Part shown: positions 42,931-51,635 of the stretch, piece by piece
Layout: every line of letters starts with the position of its first letter
Position numbering within the stretch: the first letter of the stretch is position 1
NCBI RefSeq assembly: GCF_000419765.1
Contig: NZ_ATTQ01000014.1
Span: 1-64,000, forward strand
Length of the DNA stretch: 64,000 nucleotides
Direction: 5' to 3'
Source: Rhizobium mongolense USDA 1844
GTDB lineage: Bacteria; Pseudomonadota; Alphaproteobacteria; Rhizobiales; Rhizobiaceae
The notes under the pieces: model-generated
The model's input: the letters and a program-made list of their open reading frames with translations, nothing else
The model's database searches: none
What the model was told of the DNA's origin: nothing
Made by a program: the position numbers and the translations under genes

Positions 42931-45462
42931 ATGTTTATTGACAAGATCCTTTCGCGCTTCAAGATCAAGACCAAGGTTTTGATCTTCGTCCTGCCTTTCG
43001 TGGTCGCCATTTCCGCCGTCGGCCTGACAGGCCTCTATGCCTCCGGCCTGCTGCAGGGCCGCATGGAGATTTCAAACAGCGTCCTCCAGTCGCTAAGTGG
43101 CTTCAAGGATCTGTATGGCTCGATGGGCGATTTCCTGCAGATCACCAACCAGGAAGCGCGCGACAAGCTCTACACCGACATCAAGACGCAGCGGGACACG
43201 CTGAAAGCCACCCTGAACCAGATCGGCGACAATGGTGGCCGCGAGAACCTGCAAGCCGCGTCGGACGGCACGGCTGGGATTGCGGATACCGTCGGCAAGC
43301 TATGGTCTCTTCATGAACAGGAGCTGGCGCTTCGCAAGTCGATCGATGACGCACAGAAGACGTTGATCAGCAGCCGTTTCAATGTCAATTACGACGCACA
43401 GCAGCTCCAGGAAAATATTCGCAACGACGAAGGCAAGGCCACCGCGACGCTCCGCGCCGCCGATCGGCTGTTGAAGGGTGGCGATACGCTTGCCTCCGTC
43501 ATGACTGCCTTCAACAAGGCGCAGGTGCCTGCCGACAAGCTGAAGGTCGTCACCGACGCGATCCCGCAGATCGCCAAGGCGCAGCGCCTCATCGAAATCT
43601 CCGTGCCGCAGAACCAGAAGAGCATGACGCAGTCGATTGCCCAGACGATCAACGACCTGAAGACGCAGGCGGCAGCGCCTGATGCGGCGACCGACGAAGC
43701 GATTGCCAACCTTGGCCGCCTTGTTTCCCGCTTCCGCCAGATGTCGACCTATACGCAATTGACGGCTACGCAGATGATGCGGGAAGCGACGACGACCTTC
43801 GTCGAGCTCGACGGCCGCATCGCTCAGACGAACTCCGTTCTCGAAGACACTCGCCGTCTTGAGACCTCGATCTATTCGCTGCAGCTGGTACTCGGCGAAT
43901 TCACCGCCAAGCCGAACCCGGACAACCGCGTTCGCCTGCATCAGGAAATCACGACGCTCGGCACCAACCTGAACACGCTGCTTGCGAGCGCCAAGGGCAT
44001 GGACTTCGCCGAAGACATCGTTGCCGCCATGTCGCCCGCACTGGCTTCCATGGACAGCGACGGCGAAAAGCTGGTTGCGACGATCGGCCAGCGTACCACT
44101 GACTATGCAGCCGCCCGTCAGCAGCTCGATAGCGTCTGGGGCCAACTGACCACCTTCGCCGAGCTGCAGAAGCAGTCGGCAGGAACCGAGCGCACGCAGG
44201 CAAACAGCATCTCCGTTCTGACCACCGGCCTCGGCATCCTCGTCTCGATCGTCGGCGGCTTCGCCCTGGTGCTGACGCTGCAGCGTCCGATCGGCCAGAT
44301 CACTGCCGCCATGCGCCGCATTGCCGACGGTGCGCTGGATACCAGCATTTCCGGTGAGAGGCGGTTCGACGAGATCGGCGACATGGCCCGAGCCCTCGGC
44401 ATCTTCAAGGAAAATGCGATCTCGAAGATCCGCATCGAGGAAGAAAGCGAAGAAGAGCGCGCAGCCGCCGAACAGGAGCGCCAGCGCAACGACGCCGAAA
44501 AGCGCGAGATGGATCGCCAGATCGAGTTCGCCGTCACCGAGCTTGCCGCCGGCCTCGAACGTATGGCGCAGGGCGACATTTCGACGACGATCGAAACGCC
44601 GTTCATCGGCCGCCTCGAGCAGCTGCGCCAGGATTTCAACGGCTCGATGCTGCGCCTCCAGGCGACGATGAGCCAGATCCGCGACAATGTCCAAATGATC
44701 CAGGGCAACGGCAATCAGATGGCTCAGTCCGCCGAAGATCTCGCAAAGCGCACGGAGCATCAGGCCGCTTCTCTCGAGGAAACGGCGGCCGCTGTCGATG
44801 AGATCACCGTCACCGTCCGTTCGTCGGCGGCGCGAGCCAAGGATGCCGACCAGGTCGTTCGCGAGGCCAAGCGCAGCGCCGACGATTCGGCAACCGTCGT
44901 CAGCAACGCCATCGACGCGATGACCCGCATCGAGGACGCATCGCGCCAGATCGAACAGATCATCGGCGTCATCGACGAGATCGCCTTCCAGACCAACCTG
45001 CTGGCGCTGAACGCCGGTATCGAAGCCGCGCGGGCGGGCGATGCAGGCAAGGGATTTGCAGTCGTTGCCATGGAAGTCCGCGAACTGGCGCAGCGTTCCG
45101 CCGCTGCCGCGCAGGAAATCAAGGGCCTGATCAACAAGTCGACGACGGAGGTCAGCTCAGGCTCGCAGTTCGTGCAGGAGACTGGTACCGTGCTTGCAAA
45201 GATCAGCGCGCAGATCGTGACGATCAGCCAGCATGTCGAGATGATTGCCCGTGCAAGCCATGACCAGTCGAGTGCGCTGCAGGAAGTCAATGCGACCGTC
45301 AATCAGATGGACCAGATGACCCAGCAGAATGCCGCGATGGTGGAAGAGACGACAGCCGCGAGCCGCGAACTTGCCTGTCAGGCGGACGCGCTTCTCGGTC
45401 TCGTCCAGCAGTTCAAGATCGACGGCGAAGGTTCGGACGCTGCGTTCTATCGCGCGGCATAA
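42931..45462 (+). CDS. Methyl-accepting chemotaxis protein
   Basis: Inner-membrane chemoreceptor of 843 residues. TM1 about 14-38; a very long, mainly helical periplasmic domain (about 39-424, HBM-like bundle); TM2 about 426-446; HAMP about 447-500 with a second HAMP-like stretch (about 535-600, DISTTIETPFIGRLEQL); signalling domain from about 605. The conserved hairpin tip is near 674-715 (EIAFQTNLLALNAGIEAARA). No C-terminal CheR pentapeptide is evident. GGAAGG precedes the start. Ligand unknown. A strong terminator follows. Confidence 0.95.
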   Translation: MFIDKILSRFKIKTKVLIFVLPFVVAISAVGLTGLYASGLLQGRMEISNSVLQSLSGFKDLYGSMGDFLQITNQEARDKLYTDIKTQRDTLKATLNQIGDNGGRENLQAASDGTAGIADTVGKLWSLHEQELALRKSIDDAQKTLISSRFNVNYDAQQLQENIRNDEGKATATLRAADRLLKGGDTLASVMTAFNKAQVPADKLKVVTDAIPQIAKAQRLIEISVPQNQKSMTQSIAQTINDLKTQAAAPDAATDEAIANLGRLVSRFRQMSTYTQLTATQMMREATTTFVELDGRIAQTNSVLEDTRRLETSIYSLQLVLGEFTAKPNPDNRVRLHQEITTLGTNLNTLLASAKGMDFAEDIVAAMSPALASMDSDGEKLVATIGQRTTDYAAARQQLDSVWGQLTTFAELQKQSAGTERTQANSISVLTTGLGILVSIVGGFALVLTLQRPIGQITAAMRRIADGALDTSISGERRFDEIGDMARALGIFKENAISKIRIEEESEEERAAAEQERQRNDAEKREMDRQIEFAVTELAAGLERMAQGDISTTIETPFIGRLEQLRQDFNGSMLRLQATMSQIRDNVQMIQGNGNQMAQSAEDLAKRTEHQAASLEETAAAVDEITVTVRSSAARAKDADQVVREAKRSADDSATVVSNAIDAMTRIEDASRQIEQIIGVIDEIAFQTNLLALNAGIEAARAGDAGKGFAVVAMEVRELAQRSAAAAQEIKGLINKSTTEVSSGSQFVQETGTVLAKISAQIVTISQHVEMIARASHDQSSALQEVNATVNQMDQMTQQNAAMVEETTAASRELACQADALLGLVQQFKIDGEGSDAAFYRAA

Positions 45463-45487
45463 ACTCCGCGCCATCTTGCCATTCGCG

Positions 45488-45516
45488 AAGCGGCTTCGGT
45501 CTCCGGAGCCGCTTTT
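45488..45516 (+). terminator. Rho-independent terminator after first chemoreceptor gene
   Basis: A 12-base-pair stem from 45488 to 45514, with AAGCGGCT..CGG facing CCGG-AGCCGCTT, one G-T wobble and a TCT loop, followed by TTCC. It lies 25 bases past the stop. Confidence 0.75.
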
Positions 45517-45678
45517 CCTATGGTTGCAAACTGGCCATACCGGTGCAGCTAATCCGGCAGGCAGGAAAGCAGCTGTCAGCAGGCCAGTGGCAACAACTTG
45601 TCAGGCAAGCCGGCTGCGAGAAAAATCCTTAACGCTTTTCTCTTATTCTTACTTTGGTTGTACTCACCGGAGGTCTTC

Positions 45679-47523
45679 ATGCCGCGATTCTTTTCGACGT
45701 CCATCGTGCGTCAGGTGGTTGCGATCACGCTTGCTCTGCTCGCCATCAGCACCGCGGCGATCGTCGCTGTCACATATCACAATCTTAGCCGATACGTGAT
45801 GGAAAGCGCCGTTTCGGACGCAAAGGGCGCAAGCCGCACGATGGCGGTACTCTATGGTGCGGCGGATGCGAACGCGGCTGTCGGCGTGACGGGGGACGAG
45901 CTTCTCGCCGTGACGGAAGATGGCATTCCCGAATTCAAGGACCATACCCTCGTCGATCGCACGGCCCAGTCGATCGCCGGTGTCGCGACGGTCTTTCAGA
46001 AGCAGGGCAATGACTATGTCCGCGTTTCGACCAACGTGAAGAAGGAAGATGGCAGCCGCGCTGTCGGCACCAAGCTTGCAGCCGATCATCCCGCGCAACC
46101 GGTTCTCGCGAACGGCAAGGCCTACTACGGTCCGGCGCAGCTCTTCGGGCGGAATTTCATGACCGGCTACTTCCCGGTCAAGAGTGCCGCCGGCGCCAAT
46201 ATCGGCATCCTCTTCATCGGCATTCCGATGGAAGTCTATTTCGCCCGCATCAATCACCTGCAGACTATGGTTCTCGGCGTCGGCGCTGCCGTCATGCTGC
46301 TTGTCGGCCTGCTTGCCTTCTTTGCGATCCGCGCCTGCGTGAAGCCCCTGTTTGCGCTGACGCAGACCGTTCATTCGATCTCCGCCGGCAATCTTGACGG
46401 CACAATCCCCTGCCTCGGGAAGAAGAACGAATTCGGGGAGATAGGACGTGCTTTGGCCGCTTTCCGCGACAGCGCCCGCGCCCAGCAGGATCTTGAGGCG
46501 CAGGCCGCGGAACAGCGGGCGCTGAGCGAAGCCGAGCGTGCCCGCAACGACGCCGATAAGCGTTCGCTCGACGCTCAGATCGACTTTGCCGTGAACCAGC
46601 TTGCGGCCGGCCTCGGACGCCTCGCTAAGGGCGATGTCTCACAGACGATCGAGACGCCGTTTGTCGGCCGGCTGGAGCAGTTGCGCGTCGATTTCAACGC
46701 ATCGCTTCTCCGCCTGCAGGATACCCTCGTGCAGATTCGCGAAAACGCCAATGCCATCCAGCGCAATAGCGGCGCGATGCTGAGCTCAGCCGGCGAACTT
46801 TCCAAGCGAACCGAAGCGCAGGCCGCCAGCTTGGAGGAAACAGCTGCTGCCGTCGAAGAGATCACTGTGACCGTGCGCTCGTCTGCAGGGCGCGCTCGCG
46901 AAGCAAACAACGCGGTCACCGCCACGAAGAAAACCGCCGACAGTTCCGGGGTCGTCGTCAGCGAGGCCGTGGCCGCGATGGGGCGCATCGAGCAGGCTTC
47001 GCAGCAGATCGAACAGATCATCGAAGTCATCGACGACATCGCTTTCCAGACGAACCTTCTCGCCCTCAATGCCGGTATCGAAGCGGCGCGCGCCGGCGAG
47101 GCGGGCAAGGGCTTTGCGGTTGTCGCACAGGAAGTCCGCGAATTGGCACAGCGCTCGGCAGATGCCGCCCGCGAGATCAAGGGTCTGATCGAGAAGTCCA
47201 GCCAAGAAGTGACGGCAGGCTCTGCGCTGGTACAGAAAACCGGCAGCGTCCTCGCCTCGATCAGCGACGAGATCATTGCGATCAGCAAGCACGTCGAAAC
47301 CATTGCCACGGCGAGCCAGGATCAGTCGGCGGCGCTCCAGGAGGTCAACGGTTCGGTCAATGCCATGGACCAGATGACCCAGAAGAACGCTTCGATGGTC
47401 GAGGAAACCACACAAGCAAGCCGCCAGCTCGCCGACGAGGCCGACACGCTGATGAGCCTGCTGCAGCAGTTCCGCATCGAAGCGTCGACACAGTCTCATG
47501 GCCGGGCAAGGCAGGCAGCCTGA
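45679..47523 (+). CDS. Methyl-accepting chemotaxis protein with Cache-type sensor
   Basis: 614-residue chemoreceptor from ATG 45679, set by GGAGG at about 10 bases before it. TM1 about 9-34; periplasmic domain 35-195 resembling a Cache_3/Cache_2 fusion (FKDHTLVDRTAQSIAGVATV, then GRNFMTGYFPVKSAAGANIG); TM2 about 196-218; HAMP 219-270; signalling domain with hairpin tip DIAFQTNLLALNAGIEAARA near 453-472. The cytoplasmic half is strongly similar to the preceding receptor, so the two probably share a duplicated signalling module. No CheR pentapeptide is evident. Confidence 0.95.
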   Translation: MPRFFSTSIVRQVVAITLALLAISTAAIVAVTYHNLSRYVMESAVSDAKGASRTMAVLYGAADANAAVGVTGDELLAVTEDGIPEFKDHTLVDRTAQSIAGVATVFQKQGNDYVRVSTNVKKEDGSRAVGTKLAADHPAQPVLANGKAYYGPAQLFGRNFMTGYFPVKSAAGANIGILFIGIPMEVYFARINHLQTMVLGVGAAVMLLVGLLAFFAIRACVKPLFALTQTVHSISAGNLDGTIPCLGKKNEFGEIGRALAAFRDSARAQQDLEAQAAEQRALSEAERARNDADKRSLDAQIDFAVNQLAAGLGRLAKGDVSQTIETPFVGRLEQLRVDFNASLLRLQDTLVQIRENANAIQRNSGAMLSSAGELSKRTEAQAASLEETAAAVEEITVTVRSSAGRAREANNAVTATKKTADSSGVVVSEAVAAMGRIEQASQQIEQIIEVIDDIAFQTNLLALNAGIEAARAGEAGKGFAVVAQEVRELAQRSADAAREIKGLIEKSSQEVTAGSALVQKTGSVLASISDEIIAISKHVETIATASQDQSAALQEVNGSVNAMDQMTQKNASMVEETTQASRQLADEADTLMSLLQQFRIEASTQSHGRARQAA

Positions 47524-47741
47524 TCGGGCTTGCAGCTTGAAGGTTTGGAGGAGGATCGCGCCGGAAGGGCGCGGTCCTTCTGCTTTTTGAGGCTGATGCT
47601 TGTAAGCCACGCGGTGAAGCTTACGAAAGGCGAGCTTCCAAAATCCCTGTAGAAGTCATCCTCGGTCCTCTCACGCTTTTGGATTGGCTGGCAGTTCTGC
47701 GAAAGGCCGAGGAAATTGGCAATCATGATCTGGTCGATCAT
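47496..47741 (-). CDS. Possible small gene, unproven
   Basis: 81 codons starting MIDQIMIANFLGLSQNCQPI. The ATG at 47741 has an excellent Shine-Dalgarno, GGAGG (complement of 47751-47755) nine bases before it, and the gene would be divergent from the next LysR gene. Against it: the last 28 bases overlap the chemoreceptor gene and the frame runs through that gene's terminator hairpin. The C-terminal third is Lys/Ser/Pro-rich and not protein-like. Only the first 50 codons look convincing. No family recognised. Confidence 0.3.
   Translation of the reverse strand: MIDQIMIANFLGLSQNCQPIQKRERTEDDFYRDFGSSPFVSFTAWLTSISLKKQKDRALPARSSSKPSSCKPDQAACLARP
47552..47586 (+). terminator. Rho-independent terminator after second chemoreceptor gene
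   Basis: AGGATCGCGCC (47552-47562) pairs with GGCGCGGTCCT (47568-47578), 11 bp with one G-T wobble and a 5-base loop, then TCTGCTTTTT. It lies 28 bases past the stop. Confidence 0.8.
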
Positions 47742-47829
47742 TGGTGACGTCCTCCGTTAAAGACATCCCTTCAAATACACATCAAAAATCGCTTCATAAA
47801 CATCGAAGATCCGGCTATGTTTTTCATCA

Positions 47830-48699
47830 ATGAAAAACACCCCATGGGACTCCTATCAGCTTTTCCTGCAGGTCGCGCGCCGCGGCGGGCTGACCGGTGC
47901 GAGTGTCGCGAGCGGCTTGAGCCCGGCCACGGTCGGCCGGCGAATGCTTGAACTGGAGCAGGAAACGGGACGGATGCTCTTTGCCCGCAGCCAGACCGGC
48001 TACCGCTTGACGGCCGACGGTCAGACGCTCCTCGACCATCTCCAGGAGATGGAAGCGGCGGCCCGGAAAGTCGATGCCTGGCGCCAGGCCGGCGAGGGCG
48101 GCGCAACGGTGAAGATCGCAGCCGGGACCTGGGTGGCCTGGCTGCTGACAGGAAACTTCTCCGCAATCCGCATGCCTGCCGACGCTTTCAACATCGTGCT
48201 GACGATCGGAGAGGCGCGGGCCAATCTCGCCTACCGCGAGAGCGACATCGGCATCCGCGCTTTCGAGCCGGACGAAGCCAATCTCGCCGCTCGGCTTTTG
48301 GGCGAAGTCGCTTATGCCGTCTATGTCCGGCGCAATGCCGGCGAGTTGGAAAACCGATGGATTGCGGTCGCTGAGGATGAGGCCATTTCTGCCTATCTCC
48401 GCTGGCCGTACCGCCAGACGCCGGAGCCGATCGTTGCGACGGTCAACCGGCCCCGGTCACTGCCGGACCTCGTCCGTGCAGGTGCGGGAAAGGCGGTGCT
48501 CCCCTGCTTCGTGGGTGATCTTGATCCGGAACTGCAACGGCTCGGCGGCGAGCTGGCGGAGCTGCGCCACCGGCAATGGATCGTGCTGAACAACGAGGAT
48601 CGCCATCGCCCGGAGATCCGCACTGTCGCAGATCGCATGACGAAGCTGCTGAAAAGCTATGCCGATCTTTTCGCCGGCAAGCGCGCCAGCCGCAGCTGA
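47830..48699 (+). CDS. LysR-family transcriptional regulator
   Basis: 289 residues. N-terminal helix-turn-helix: QLFLQVARRGGLTGASVASG, then SPATVGRRMLELEQETGRML. The effector domain follows (from about residue 90). The C-terminus is somewhat degenerate, as in LysR regulators without a defined partner. The next gene (luxR-type) is convergent, 3 bases away. Target unknown; the weak small gene at 47496-47741 lies divergently. Confidence 0.92.
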   Translation: MKNTPWDSYQLFLQVARRGGLTGASVASGLSPATVGRRMLELEQETGRMLFARSQTGYRLTADGQTLLDHLQEMEAAARKVDAWRQAGEGGATVKIAAGTWVAWLLTGNFSAIRMPADAFNIVLTIGEARANLAYRESDIGIRAFEPDEANLAARLLGEVAYAVYVRRNAGELENRWIAVAEDEAISAYLRWPYRQTPEPIVATVNRPRSLPDLVRAGAGKAVLPCFVGDLDPELQRLGGELAELRHRQWIVLNNEDRHRPEIRTVADRMTKLLKSYADLFAGKRASRS

Positions 48700-48702
48700 A
48701 TT

Positions 48703-49794
48703 CTACGGCATCAGACGTCGCACAAGCGCGACCTGGCTGTTCACGCCGAGCTTGGAATAGATTTTCTTCAGATGCGTCCGAGCCGTCTCGTAGCTGATGC
48801 CATGCAGCCTGGCCGTCTCGCGCGGCGAGAGACCCGCGGCGATGGAGGAGGCGATCCGCAGTTCGGCAGCAGTCAGTTGCAGCTTTGCAGGCAAATGATC
48901 GTTCAACTCGGGGCACGCAACGGGTATTCGCTCGATGACGACTGCTGCGGTTGGCCCCTGCAGGAACTCGGTCATGAAATCGGAGGTGAGGCGCACGAGC
49001 GTGCATTTGAACGAGGCGCAGGGAGAACTGAATCTTGCGGTGAACGGCCCTGCCGCGGCGGGGGGGCGGTAGCCGGAGAAAAGGGCGAGATGCTCGAGGA
49101 AATCCCGATCGCTGGAACTCAGACGTCCTGTTGGCGTGACGCTGATCCCGGCATCTGTGCCGAGCATCTGTTCCGCGGCAAGATTCATCGATCGGATCTG
49201 GCGGCCTTCGCTGATGTAGATGAGCCCGACGCCGATCGCGTCGAACAGCGAACGGCCCGTCTCATTGCCTGCGTTGTCCCGGCGCATGAAATCGAAGGCC
49301 CGCTGCAGATGCGGCGCAAGCCGCGTCAGGAGATCGGCGTTGATCCGGTTGAAGCCGGTGTCGGTGCTCGATGTCAGCGTCGATAGATTGAAGGACCGGT
49401 TGTTCTCGCGAAGGATCGTCACGCCAATACTGCTACGGCAGCCGATACTACGCAGAAAGTCATTGTAGAATTCCGTTTTGACGAGTTCGACATGCGGAAG
49501 CATCTGGTCGGCGATGACGCCGAGGCCGACCGGCCGGACGGCTGCCTTCGGCATCCACGGGTTTATGGTGCAATAATACCGGTTGTAGTCTTCCAGGCCG
49601 GTATCGTCCAAGCCTGAGCAGAGCGAAAAGGCACCGGCGCCTGCCACGCTGTCATGGTAGAAGAGCGTCGTCTTCGCATCGGGCATTCTCGTATTGAGGG
49701 TGTCGAGAAAGTCCTGCCAGTCCGTTTCGCCAAACAATGCGCCATAGACCAGGTCAGTTAGAGATTCAAGATTGGCGTCAGTCGTGGCGGGCAT
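48703..49794 (-). CDS. LuxR-family transcriptional regulator
   Basis: 363 residues from ATG 49794; a TTG 12 bases upstream is possible. The C-terminal GerE helix-turn-helix is clear (AAELRIASSIAAGLSPRETA, then ISYETARTHLKKIYSKLGVN). The N-terminal 250 residues have no autoinducer-binding signature that I can recognise; a PAS/GAF-like fold is likely. Target unknown. It is convergent with the LysR gene. Confidence 0.9.
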   Translation of the reverse strand: MPATTDANLESLTDLVYGALFGETDWQDFLDTLNTRMPDAKTTLFYHDSVAGAGAFSLCSGLDDTGLEDYNRYYCTINPWMPKAAVRPVGLGVIADQMLPHVELVKTEFYNDFLRSIGCRSSIGVTILRENNRSFNLSTLTSSTDTGFNRINADLLTRLAPHLQRAFDFMRRDNAGNETGRSLFDAIGVGLIYISEGRQIRSMNLAAEQMLGTDAGISVTPTGRLSSSDRDFLEHLALFSGYRPPAAAGPFTARFSSPCASFKCTLVRLTSDFMTEFLQGPTAAVVIERIPVACPELNDHLPAKLQLTAAELRIASSIAAGLSPRETARLHGISYETARTHLKKIYSKLGVNSQVALVRRLMP

Positions 49795-49865
49795 CCGGCG
49801 TCTCAAATGAGCGGATGCTTATTATGCCCGCCTTTCGTGACAGTGACAATTACGTCGAATAACGC

Positions 49866-49896
49866 AGACGGCGGCGCCGGAGCGGCGCCGCCGTCT
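49866..49896 (-). terminator. Strong hairpin after aceA companion gene
   Basis: A 13-base perfect stem (AGACGGCGGCGCC at 49866-49878 and its complement at 49884-49896) with a 5-base loop, 7 bases after the stop of the 78-codon gene and before the LuxR gene on the same strand. No good T-run follows, so either a weak terminator or an mRNA 3' stabiliser. Confidence 0.65.
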
Positions 49897-49902
49897 CTGA
49901 TC

Positions 49903-50139
49903 CTACATCCTGTTGGCGACGACGACGGGGATCAGGAGATCGCCCCAATTGCCGTCTCCTCCATGGTGGCGGGCGGAGCGCACGAGCTCGACCGAGACGC
50001 CGGCCTCGACGGCCTTCATCACGGACTGATTCAGCCGGTGCAGGTCGTTTGCGAGCATGCGGATCGTGGCCTGCTGATCGGCGCTCATGCTGGAGGATTG
50101 TTCTTCCGCTCTTTCGCGGACACGTGCGATGGAAGCCAT
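49903..50139 (-). CDS. 78-residue protein downstream of aceA (hypothetical)
   Basis: Starts MASIARVRERAEEQSSSMSA at ATG 50139, preceded by AAAGGAG, an excellent Shine-Dalgarno. A helical first 50 residues (ATIRMLANDLHRLNQSVMKA) precede a Gly/His-rich turn (ARHHGGDGNWGDLLIPVVVA). It begins 22 bases after aceA on the same strand, so it is very likely co-transcribed. No family recognised; a partner or regulator of isocitrate lyase is speculation. Confidence 0.75.
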   Translation of the reverse strand: MASIARVRERAEEQSSSMSADQQATIRMLANDLHRLNQSVMKAVEAGVSVELVRSARHHGGDGNWGDLLIPVVVANRM

Positions 50140-50161
50140 GGCCTTTTCTCCTTTGGTGTGG

Positions 50162-51451
50162 CTACTCGGCTGCGGGTTTGAACTGGGCATGTTCGGTCGA
50201 TTCCTTCATTGCGGTCGTAGAGGACTTGCCGCCGGTAATGGCGAGCGAGACGGCATCGAAGTAGCCGGTCCCGACTTCGCGCTGGTGCTTGGTCGCTGTG
50301 TAGCCCTGAGCCTCGGCGGCGAACTCGGCCTGTTGCAGTTCCGAATAGGCAGCCATCTGCCGGTCCTTGTAGCCGCGCGCCAGTTCGTACATGCCGAAGT
50401 TCAGCTGGTGGAAACCAGCGAGCGTGATGAACTGGAATTTGTAGCCCATCGCGCCGAGTTCGCGCTGGAACTTGGCGATCGTCGCGTCATCGAGGTTTTT
50501 CTTCCAGTTGAACGACGGTGAGCAATTGTAGGCAAGCAGCTTGCCGGGATGGACCTTGTGCACGCCCTCGGCAAAGCGGCGCGCCTGCTCCAGATCCGGC
50601 TTGGAGGTTTCGCACCAGATGAGATCGCAATGCGGCGCATAGGCAACGGCACGGGCAATGCAGGGCTCGAGGCCATTGCGCACCTGATAGAAGCCTTCGA
50701 CCGTGCGCCCGGCATCGTAGTCGACGAATGGCCGATCGCGCTCGTCGATGTCCGAGGTCAGCAGCTTTGCCGCTTCGGCATCCGTACGGGCGATGACGAG
50801 CGTGGGAACCCCCATGACGTCTGCGGCAAGCCGCGCCGCGTTCAGATTGCGGATGTGAGCTGCCGTCGGAATCAGCACCTTGCCGCCCAGATGCCCGCAC
50901 TTCTTTTCCGATGCCAGCTGGTCCTCGAAGTGGACACCGGCAGCGCCAGCTTCGACATAGGCCTTCATGATCTCGAAGGCATTGAGCGGTCCGCCGAAGC
51001 CGGCTTCGGCATCGGCAACGATCGGCGCAAACCATGTTTCGACGGAAAGTCCCCGATCCTCCGATGTCTCGATCTGGTCGGCGCGCTGAAGCGTGCGGTT
51101 GATCCGCTTGGCGAGTTCTGGTCCGGCATTGGCGGGATAAAGCGATTGGTCGGGATACATCGCCGAAGCTGTGTTCGCATCGGCCGCGACCTGCCAGCCG
51201 GACAGGTAGATCGCCTTCAGTCCGGCACGGACCATCTGCATTGCCTGATTGCCAGATAGCGCTCCGAGCGCATTGACGAAATCATCCTGATGCAGCAGTT
51301 GCCACAGCCGGTTCGCCCCCATCTCGGCAAGCGAATAGCGAAGTTCGACGGAGCCCCGCAATCTCTTCACGTCCTCGGGCGAATAGGGCCGCTCGATACC
51401 GTCGAAACGGCCTGCCGGAGCATTGCGGATAAGCTTGTCAAATTCTGTCAC
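50162..51451 (-). CDS. aceA: AceA, isocitrate lyase
   Basis: First glyoxylate-shunt enzyme, splitting isocitrate into succinate and glyoxylate for growth on acetate or fatty acids. 429 residues. The catalytic Cys lies in EKKCGHLGGKVLIP near residue 185; other marks are EAGFGGPLNAFEIMKA and YNCSPSFNWKK. The GTG at 51451 is chosen because AAGGAGG lies six bases before it; upstream in-frame ATGs exist. Divergent from a RamB/ScfR-like regulator gene with four repeated motifs between. Confidence 0.97.
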   Translation of the reverse strand: MTEFDKLIRNAPAGRFDGIERPYSPEDVKRLRGSVELRYSLAEMGANRLWQLLHQDDFVNALGALSGNQAMQMVRAGLKAIYLSGWQVAADANTASAMYPDQSLYPANAGPELAKRINRTLQRADQIETSEDRGLSVETWFAPIVADAEAGFGGPLNAFEIMKAYVEAGAAGVHFEDQLASEKKCGHLGGKVLIPTAAHIRNLNAARLAADVMGVPTLVIARTDAEAAKLLTSDIDERDRPFVDYDAGRTVEGFYQVRNGLEPCIARAVAYAPHCDLIWCETSKPDLEQARRFAEGVHKVHPGKLLAYNCSPSFNWKKNLDDATIAKFQRELGAMGYKFQFITLAGFHQLNFGMYELARGYKDRQMAAYSELQQAEFAAEAQGYTATKHQREVGTGYFDAVSLAITGGKSSTTAMKESTEHAQFKPAAE

Positions 51452-51498
51452 GATATCCTCCTTCGCGATAAACATGGCCTTGTCAGCTGTGTGACATA

Positions 51499-51612
51499 AT
51501 TTACAAAAACACACAAAATGCCAGGAAAAGCTTGATTCTTAGGAGGGAATTGAGGTTAGGTTGCAGGCGCATTTACAACGTTATTTTGTAAATTTGTGAA
51601 TGTTTGTAAATT
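51499..51612. promoter_or_regulatory. Four TTTGTAAAT/ATTTACAAA boxes between aceA and its regulator
   Basis: ATTTACAAA at 51500-51508, ATTTACAA at 51571-51578, TTTGTAAAT at 51585-51593 and TTTGTAAAT at 51603-51611. The last two are direct repeats 18 bases apart; the second and third form an inverted pair. This lies in the divergent gap and fits an operator for the regulator gene, which may control both itself and aceA (inference from position and known RamB behaviour). Confidence 0.6.
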
Positions 51613-51635
51613 CGTTTCGATACGGGAGATGTCGA

